This document shows positions 56,681 through 64,000 of a DNA stretch of 64,000 bases, in pieces. The position numbers and the translations under genes were made by a program. The notes under the pieces are model-generated. The model worked only from the letters and a program-made list of their open reading frames with translations, was not told where the DNA came from and did not search any database. The stretch is from NCBI RefSeq assembly GCF_040954645.1, contig NC_092806.1:135980976-136044975 (forward strand). The letters are read 5' to 3'. Positions within the stretch are counted from its first letter, which is position 1. Each line of letters starts with the position of its first letter. The stretch is from Diabrotica undecimpunctata (Eukaryota; Arthropoda; Insecta; Coleoptera; Chrysomelidae).

Positions 56681-56887
56681 CGCTTTTAAGCATGCAGAAA
56701 ACATATCTGACATCAACAAGGCAAGAGCACGATTTAGTTTTTAAAACAAACGCTGAATCAATATTAAATAAGTATTACCCACCGATCCACATGGAAGGTG
56801 CTACAGCTAATGCAAATGGTCAATTGACAAGGTTTCATAATAATGATTTTGCCAACTTTCTTGTTTTTGATTATAGTTTTTATATGG

Positions 56888-56984
<97 letters not shown>

Positions 56985-57137
56985 GATATTTAAAGTCTTG
57001 GTGCGCCAAGCAATAATTAGCTAATTAATTTTTTTGATTAATTAAAATTATTTAAATGATATGATTATGACTCTATCACAATTTTTAATTCTTTTATCTC
57101 AGGGTTAAATTCGTGCTTCAATATCTATGCTATTACA
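56681..57137 (+). other. Short unidentified frame ending in a TA repeat
   Basis: A plus-strand frame from 56692 reads TKTNAESILNKYYPPI-type sequence (FKTNAESILNKYYPPIHM) before it runs into (TA)n at 56888. Composition looks protein-like but I recognise no family. No splice sites are obvious. It could be a TE fragment or a host exon piece. Confidence 0.3.
56888..56979. repeat. (TA)n microsatellite
   Basis: About 92 bp of TA repeats. Confidence 0.95.
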
Positions 57138-57978
57138 TGTGAAAGGTAAGGTCCAGAGAATACCGGAATAATAAAAAACACATATGATCTAACACTATAT
57201 ATTGAAATAAAAATAATGAAATAATTCACACTCAAAAGTTTTCAATAAACAAATCTCATATAAGGATTCTCAAAATTTTGTTGTACGTACGTGAACAATC
57301 AAAATTAATGGTACAAACAATATTCATTGAAAACTCAAAATCCCAAACTATTCTAACTCTCCTAATCAAAATATTTATATGCTTTCTAAATTACGTGTAA
57401 AAATTGTGTTATCAATAAAAGAAAAAAACTGCAGAAAAACAAAAATATCTCTCTCTGATGATGAGTGGTCCAAATCCTTGTTCCTTGTAGACTGTATTAT
57501 CTCCTCTCAACCGCTCCCTATGTAATCAGCAATCTTACAACAGATTGTTGCAAGTATATCGTCCTTAATGATCTCCTTCAAAAGCAACAATCATTCAAAT
57601 TATGATAGCCTTTCTCCTCTCGATAAACTGAATCTCTCGTTGGCCCGAGTGAAAAATTTACTCTTGGAATATCTTCTCTTTACGATAAACTGAATCTCTC
57701 GTTGGCCTGAACAGTGACTCTTGGAATATAAGTAGGAAAATATGACTTACAATATTTTGCTGCTTCAGCTTCTGTCAGATACACTAACTCCACAAAAACT
57801 CACTAACATTCAACACTACTGCTTGCTACTTCTTGGGAACCACCAGAGAACAATCCCTGTTCGTCTTACTGACTTGGAAAATCAACTGATTATCTTTTCT
57901 CTCTCCTCAATCTCGCTAAACTTTTTCCTACATACTTATCCCACCTTTTTCAATCTCCGCCAATCAAAACTCGTCACA
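57138..57978 (-). repeat. Putative LTR (solo or 3') of a gypsy-like element
   Basis: On the minus strand the stretch begins TGTGACGAG and ends CCTTTCACA, giving inverted TGTGA...TCACA ends. Directly upstream on the same strand is a purine-rich run AAAAAATGGGGGAAT (57993-57979), in the position of a polypurine tract before a 3' LTR. Near the LTR end is TTATTATTCCGG followed by CTCTGGACCTTACC. No gag or pol was found in the adjacent DNA, and a matching second LTR is not in the window. Confidence 0.5.
57612..57735. repeat. ~60 bp tandem duplication inside the LTR
   Basis: CGATAAACTGAATCTCTCGT occurs at about 57619 and again at about 57680, each followed by TGGCC and a related tail ending CTCTTGGAATAT. 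Confidence 0.75.
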
Positions 57979-58370
57979 ATTCCCCCATTTTTTCATTTCG
58001 ATAACAAACAAATTTTTACCTATAATTATAAAATTTCCTAAAACTTATTTACAAATAATATTTTCTATAATTCTTAAAACTAACAAAAACCTCTTTCTAA
58101 AATCTCTTCTATTTGTCTCTAATCACTGCATTAATGTGGTTCAATTGTCTTTGGATTTCACTTAAAATTATGCGGGTCACTCAAGTATAACAAAGAAATA
58201 ATTTATGCAAAGCTTACATTTTGTTTAGTACAGGTAATCCAAGAATTTAATAACTTTCCTTCTTAGAAATGTTTGTTGGATATTATCCTACTTATCTGAA
58301 TTATTTTAATGTTTTTGAACTTTGAAATATTTTTAAACAAACCAATATTTTTCTCGATTTTACATATCAT

Positions 58371-58375
<5 letters not shown>
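57979..58375. other. AT-rich DNA between LTR and satellite
   Basis: The first 15 bp form the putative polypurine tract of the LTR. No coding signal is seen in the rest. Confidence 0.4.

Positions 58376-58434
<59 letters not shown>
58376..58434. repeat. (TA)n microsatellite at the satellite border
   Basis: About 59 bp of TA repeats directly abut the first satellite unit. Confidence 0.95.
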
Positions 58435-58436
<2 letters not shown>

Positions 58437-58884
58437 AAAAGGATAATGCGAGTGAATAATAAAAGTAAAAAGTAATGGCATGTCTCGCAAAACAGAAAAC
58501 CAAAAATGGTATATCGATGGAAGGCAACCGTATATACGTATTTCTGACTATTGGTCGTCTTCAGTACGGTGCAGCCAAGTTAGAAAAGGAGCATATTAAC
58601 TTGGGAAAGGATCACTACAGGAGCAATGCAACCAATTTGTGGCATTAGAGTTAGAAGACCCTGATGGTTTCCAGGGCAACAACTAACACCAACCACGGAG
58701 GAAGCTACAGCTACCTGGGGAAAGGAATGCCAAACGTTGAAACGTTTAAAACAAATGGAAAAGGATAATGCGAGTGAATAATAAAAGTAAAAAGTAATGG
58801 CATGACTCGCAAAACAGAAAACCAAAAATGGTATATCGATGGAAGGCAACCGTATATACGTATTTCTGACTATTGGTCGTCTTC
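58435..58884 (-). repeat. 322 bp satellite, inverted leading part (~1.4 units)
   Basis: This segment is the reverse complement of the units in the main array. The word GGAAAAGGATAATGCGAGTG occurs at 58435 and about 58757, 322 bp apart. It ends at CTTC (58884), where the orientation switches. Confidence 0.9.
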
Positions 58885-58887
58885 GTG

Positions 58888-61800
58888 ACTTGGCTGCACC
58901 GTACTGAATTATCCCTGCATTATCCTTTTCCATTTGTTTTAAACGTTTCAACGTTTGGCATTCCTTTCCCCAGGTAGCTGTAGCTTCCTCCGTGGTTAGT
59001 GTTAGTTGTTGCCCTGGAAACCATCAGGGTCTTCTAATTCTAATACCACAAATTGGTTGCATTGCTCCTGTAGTGATCCTTTCCCAAGTTAATATGCTCC
59101 TTTTCTAACTTGGCTGCACCGTACTGAAGACGACCAATAGTCAGAAATACGTATATACGGTTGCCTTCCATCGATATACCATTTTTGGTTTTCTGTTTTG
59201 CGAGACATGCCATTACTTTTTACTTTTATTATTCACTCGCATTATTCTTTTCCATTTGTTTTAAACGTTTCAACGTTTGGCATTCCTTTCCCCAGGTAGC
59301 TGTAGCTTCCTCCGTAGTTGGTGTTAGTTGTTGCCCTGGAAACCATCAGGGTCTTCTAACTCTAATGCCACAAATTGGTTGCATTGCTCCTGTAGTGATC
59401 CTTTCCCAAGTTAATATGCTCCTTTTCTAACTTGGCTGCACCGTACTGAAGACGACCAATAGTCAGAAATACGTATATACGGTTGCCTTCCATCGATATA
59501 CCATTTTTGGTTTTCTGTTTTGCGAGTCATGCCATTACTTTTTACTTTTATTATTCACTCGCATTATCCTTTTCCATTTGTTTTAAACGTTTCAACGTTT
59601 GGCATTCTTTTCTTCAGGTAGCTGTAGCTTCCTCCGTGGTTGGTGTTAGTTGTTGCCCTGGAAACCATCAGGGTCTTCTAACTCTAATGCCACAAATTGG
59701 TTGCATTGTTCCTGTAGTGATCCTTTCCCAAGTTAATATGCTCCTTTTCTAACTTGGCTGCACCGTACTGAAGACGACCAATAGTCAGAAATACGTATAT
59801 ACGGTTGCCTTCCATCGATATACCATTTTTGGTTTTCTGTTTTGCGAGTCATGCCATTACTTTTTACTTTTATTATTCACTCGCATTATCCTTTTCCATT
59901 TGTTTTAAAGGTTTCAACGTTTGGCATTCCTTTCCCCAGGTAGCTGTAGCTTCCTCCGTGGTTGGTGTTAGTTGTTGCCCTGGAAACCATCAGGGTCTTC
60001 TAACTCTAATACCACAAATTGGTTGCATTGCTCCTGTAGTGATCCTTTCCCAAGTTAATATGCTCCTTTTCTAACTTGGCTGCACCGTACTGAAGACGAC
60101 CAATAGTCAGAAATACGTATATACGGTTGCCTTCCATCGATATACCATTTTTGGTTTTCTGTTTTGCGAGACATGCCATTACTTTTTACTTTTATTATTC
60201 ACTCGCATTATCCTTTTCCATTTGTTTTAAACGTTTCAACGTTTGGCATTCCTTTCCCCAGGTAGCTGTAGCTTCCTCCGTGGTTGGTGTTAGTTGTTGC
60301 CCTGGAAACCATCAGGGTCTTCTAACTCTAATGCCACAAATTGGTTGCATTGTTCCTGTAGTGATCCTTTCCCAAGTTAATAAGCTCCTTTTCTAACTTG
60401 GCTGCACCGTACTGAAGACGACCAATAGTCAGAAATACGTATATACGGTTGCCTTCCATCGATATACCATTTTTGGTTTTCTGTTTTGCGAGTCATGCCA
60501 TTACTTTTTACTTTTATTATTCACTCGCATTATCCTTTTCCATTTGTTTTAAACGTTTCAACGTTTGGCATTCCTTTCCCCAGGTAGCTGTAGCTTCCTC
60601 CGTGGTTGGTGTTAGTTGTTGCCCTGGAAACCATCAGGGTCTTCTAACTCTAATGCCACAAATTGGTTGCATTGTTCCTGTAGTGATCCTTTCCCAAGTT
60701 AATATGCTCCTTTTCTAACTTGGCTGCACCGTACTGAAGACGACCAATAGTCAGAAATACGTATATACGGTTGCCTTCCATCGATATACCATTTTTGGTT
60801 TTCTGTTTTGCGAGTCATGCCATTACTTTTTACTTTTATTATTCACTCGCATTATCCTTTTCCATTTGTTTTAAACGTTTCAACGTTTGGCATTCCTTTC
60901 CCCAGGTAGCTGTAGCTTCCTCCGTGGTTGGTGTTAGTTGTTGCCCTGGAAACCATCAGGGTCTTCTAACTCTAATGCCACAAATTGGTTGCATTGTTCC
61001 TGTAGTGATCCTTTCCCAAGTTAATATGCTCCTTTTCTAACTTGGCTGCACCGTACTGAAGACGACCAATAGTCAGAAATACGTATATACGGTTGCCTTC
61101 CATCGATATACCATTTTTGGTTTTCTGTTTTGCGAGACATGCCATTACTTTTTACTTTTATTATTCACTCGCATTATCCTTTTCCATTTGTTTTAAACGT
61201 TTCAACGTTTGGCATTCCTTTCCCCAGGTAGCTGTAGCTTCCTCCGTGGTTGGTGTTAGTTGTTGCCCTGGAAACCATCAGGGTCTTCTAACTCTAATAC
61301 CACAAATTGGTTGCATTGCTCCTGTAGTGATCCTTTCCCAAGTTAATATGCTCCTTTTCTAACTTGGCTGCACCGTACTGAAGACGACCAATAGTCAGAA
61401 ATACGTATATACGGTTGCCTTCCATCGATATACCATTTTTGGTTTTCTGTTTTGCGAGACATGCCATTACTTTTTACTTTTATTATTCACTTGCATTATC
61501 CTTTTCCATTTGTTTTAAACGTTTCAACGTTTGGCATTCCTTTCCCCAGGTAGCTGTAGCTTCCTCCGTAGTTGGTGTTAGTTGTTGCCCTGGAAACCAT
61601 CAGGGTCTTCTAACTCTAATGCCACAAATTGGTTGCATTGCTCCTGTAGTGATCCTTTCCCAAGTTCATATGCTCCTTTTCTAACTTGGCTGCACCGTAC
61701 TGAAGACGACCAATAGTCAGAAATACGTATATACGGTTGCCTTCCATCGATATACCATTTTTGGTTTTCTGTTTTGCGAGTCATGCCATTACTTTTTACT

Positions 61801-62219
61801 TTTATTATTCACTCGCATTATCCTTTTCCATTTGTTTTAAACGTTTCAACGTTTGGCATTCCTTTCCCCAGGTAGCTGTAGCTTCCTCCGTAGTTGGTGT
61901 TAGTTGTTGCCCTGGAAACCATCAGGGTCTTCTAACTCTAATGCCACAAATTGGTTGCATTGCTCCTGTAGTGATCCTTTCCCAAGTTAATATGCTCCTT
62001 TTCTAACTTGGCTGCACCGTACTGAAGACGACCAATAGTCAGAAATACGTATATACGGTTGCCTTCCATCGATATACCATTTTTGGTTTTCTGTTTTGCG
62101 AGACATGCCATTACTTTTTACTTTTATTATTCACTCGCATTATCCTTTTCCATTTGTTTTAAACGTTTCAACGTTTGGCATTCCTTTCCCCAGGTAGCTG
62201 TAGCTTCCTCCGTGGTTGG
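58888..62219 (+). repeat. 322 bp satellite tandem array, ~10 units
   Basis: Units recur at exactly 322 bp, seen as the same sequence starting at 59161, 59483, 59805, 60127, 60449, 60771, 61093, 61415, 61737 and 62059. The units differ at only a few positions (for example GCGAGACATG against GCGAGTCATG, and TGCTCCTG against TGTTCCTG). The first unit is shorter, lacking about 110-120 bp between GTACTGAA and CATTATCC. Each unit has an 89-codon open frame, but 322 is not a multiple of 3, so frames do not join and the frame is likely incidental. The array ends abruptly at CGTGGTTGG (62219). Confidence 0.95.
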
Positions 62220-62460
62220 GATATATCAAATTAAACTTGCACCGTTTTACGTACAAGATAAAATAATTAGAGACAATGACGAAGAGTTTCAATTTAATGA
62301 GAATATACTCGAACCCGGATTCATAAGATTTCGCATATTTTCTAGGTTTCGACGAGCTAAAAAAACATATTATTCATTTTCTATCTGGTTGATGAAAAGA
62401 ATGATAAAGATGAGCCTGCAGAAGATTTTTAGGCTTTGATAGATTTTTACTTAACACGAC
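62220..62460 (+). pseudogene. Short unidentified coding-like remnant
   Basis: Directly after the array the plus strand reads YQIKLAPFYVQDKIIRDNDE, EFQFNENILEPGFIRFRIFS and RFRRAKKTYYS up to 62439, with a likely frame change near 62370 (DEKNDKDEPAEDF in another frame). The composition is protein-like but I do not recognise the family. A retroelement polyprotein piece is possible. Confidence 0.3.
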
Positions 62461-62783
62461 TTACGATGCTTCCAACCGAAATTAGCAGAATCTTAACATA
62501 AAGATAGTAAAAGATAACTCAAAAACCAATTTTGCCATAAACGATTGAAATCTAGCATATTAACTGGTCGGATTGAGAACTCTCTTGCCTTGACTGGCTA
62601 TTTGATGATTTTTATTTCAAAAAAATCTTAAAAAAAAAGGAATTATGTGATAACCTAATATTTTAGGTATTGTCGATGCAGCAAATATCACTGCCACGGT
62701 TCTTTATTTTTTTAATGATTTAGAGTTTTTTTTTTTAATCAAATGGTGCTGTTGCCTTGCTGGGGCAAGGTATGAATTCTGCA
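62461..62783. other. No supported gene
   Basis: AT-rich non-coding sequence between the remnant and the right inverted repeat. Confidence 0.4.
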
Positions 62784-63271
62784 TCAGACGTCTTGTGCCG
62801 CTCTAGCAGCACTTATCGGTGTGGTTATTCCTCAATTTTTTGGAGACATTTCAGTAGTTTTCTGAAGATAAGGCGAAACTGCAGATATGGTAAAGCTATT
62901 CGCTCTAGCGGCACATTTTCTATTGCTGTTCGGCGGTTTTCTTAAGAATAAAATACGATGCTTTTATTTTTGATCACTGATTCATATTCAGCGTGCAAAT
63001 ATGCAATATGCAATGAGAAAATATGTCTCTGTTCTTTTATAAATCAAAATTTTCGTTTACTTAACTGTAAATAAGTTCGCTTGACGTAAGCACTGAGATC
63101 TATCATTGACCGATCTGTTGTTTAATTTAACTGGGGCCGGTTTTCTATAAGGATAGTTGTGGGGTCCTTTATTGTTAAAAGATATAATTTTTAACTATAA
63201 TGTAGCAACCTATTATTTCATAATTTTTTTTACTAATAATAATAAGAAAAAGTAAAATTTTGCAAAATAAA
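62784..63271 (-). repeat. Right copy of the inverted ~0.45 kb repeat
   Basis: Reverse complement of 56231-56680. Matching landmarks are GTCTTGTGCCGCTCTAG (62789-62806) and GTAAAATTTTGCAAAATAAA (63252-63271). It has an insertion relative to the left copy near 63120-63150. The pair encloses 6.1 kb including the LTR and the satellite array. Confidence 0.75.
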
Positions 63272-64000
63272 TATTTATTTTAAATTGTTCAAAGAAATTA
63301 CTGGGTTAAATTAGGTACCCCAAATTAGGTGTTGATACGTCTGAGTTATTTTAAATGTTTATAAGCTTGTTATGAAGCTATTCTCTTGTGGAATCTCCAA
63401 ACACAAACATTATTTAATTTTAACAGAAGCTACGTGAAGTATTTTTTTTCTAAATAAAATATTTAATAATACGTATTATATGCATAAAATATTTTTTTGT
63501 ATTCTTTTGCATAGTTTTCCCTAATATTATTTGTTACAAGGTAAGAGTTTCCTATATTTTATGTCTTTCACTCACCGACATTTTCCTACCGAGTCGATGC
63601 GATTCGGGGACTAGATTCCAATCCCAGAAAGTGAAACAGACCACAAGTAAGGATCATTTTAAGTATCTGAAACCCATTTAGATTCTTGAACGTTTCGGAA
63701 AGAGAGATAAAGCAACACGACCTACAGCGTAAGGGTTTCAGGTCAGCCCGGAATGCAAAGATAGGTACGAAAGATGAGGAGAAAGTGTAAGGGGAATAAT
63801 TTAAGGACAAAAGAAAATGCACACTCCTCTAACACACGACAGCTTTATTAAAATTTATTATGTCACGGAAGAGCAAGCATGAAAATGGTGTTTGGGTTTT
63901 TGTTTTGTGATGTATGCTTTATGTATGAATATATACACTAAAAACCCCAATTAATGTTAAATAAAAACATATTAAAATATTAATTTTTTAGAACCCAGAA
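63272..64000 (-). other. Possible host 5' exon or promoter region, uncertain
   Basis: On the minus strand the sequence becomes less AT-rich between about 63850 and 63570 and contains GGTAGGAAAATGTCG immediately followed by GTGAGTGAAAG (63580-63560). An ATG in reasonable context two codons before a strong GTGAGT donor is what a first coding exon with a short coding part would look like. A 78-codon frame at 63586-63822 (minus) is probably untranslated leader. There is no homology evidence. Confidence 0.25.

Noticed and set aside
58660..58690. CCCTGATGGTTTCCAGGG hairpin in the satellite as a hammerhead
   Set aside because: It forms a small hairpin, but CTGATGG lacks the A of CUGANGA and no GAAA box is placed correctly.
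58435..62219. CRISPR-like array
   Set aside because: Period 322 bp with no short-repeat/unique-spacer pattern, in a eukaryotic TE context.
59161..62439. Ten 89-codon frames as a tandem gene family
   Set aside because: They recur only because the 322 bp satellite recurs. The unit length is not a multiple of 3, and there is no separate evidence for expression or a protein family.
63560..63850. Start exon of the arrestin gene
   Set aside because: The ATG TCG | GTGAGT junction is phase 0, whereas the arrestin exon at 36842-37006 begins with the third base of a codon. A direct join would shift the frame.

Overview
This 64 kb window is AT-rich eukaryotic DNA made almost entirely of transposable-element (TE) debris, microsatellites and one satellite array. 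The TE families (piggyBac, Tc1/mariner including a DD41D-like group, hAT, RTE- and Jockey/I-type LINEs, a Penelope-like element, Ty3/gypsy) and an intron-flanked arrestin exon point to an insect with a large, repeat-rich genome. A beetle is plausible but is not shown by the sequence. There is no operon structure, no CRISPR array and no convincing RNA-polymerase-III gene.

The only host coding sequence I recognise is one 165 bp exon at 36842-37006 (minus strand). It encodes the N-terminal arrestin-fold strands and has canonical splice sites, so the window is probably mostly intron of an arrestin gene. A second candidate host feature is a possible first exon (ATG followed by GTGAGT) near 63.57 kb on the minus strand. 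Its phase does not fit a direct join to the arrestin exon.

Layout. 1-8 kb: CAGGGTG-ended MITEs, two decayed DD41D mariner pieces, and a Penelope-like element (GIY-YIG domain at 7.1-7.4 kb) with a hammerhead-like core upstream. 8.6-12.9 kb: a Jockey-like LINE remnant carrying a 198 bp LINE 3' end (11 bp target duplication) and a full-length piggyBac with perfect TTAA ends but a broken transposase. 14-19 kb: Harbinger, unidentified, Tc1 and hAT remnants. 20.6-25.4 kb: a LINE ORF1 split by about 3.9 kb of TA repeats plus an RTE retrotransposon with a single nonsense codon. 26.9-29.7 kb: a mariner with 290 bp inverted repeats, then a 667 bp palindrome with hammerhead-like cores in both arms. 31.9-34.4 kb: a gypsy LTR, gag and partial pol. 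35.2-36.7 kb: a complete but dead Tc1-like element. 37.9-40.97 kb: a second Tc1 split by an RTE-type LINE with an 11 bp target duplication. 45.5-52 kb: I-like LINE, hAT and Jockey-like LINE remnants. 52.4-54.7 kb: a 2.3 kb near-perfect palindrome derived from a mariner transposase. 56.2-63.3 kb: a 0.45-0.49 kb inverted-repeat pair enclosing a gypsy-like LTR and a 322 bp satellite array whose orientation flips at its left end.

The genes do not work together as a system. The interest lies in dateable nested insertions, in hammerhead-like cores beside Penelope material, and in a set of TA-inserting CAGGGTG-ended palindromic elements. All transposase and reverse-transcriptase genes seen here carry stops, frameshifts or truncations.
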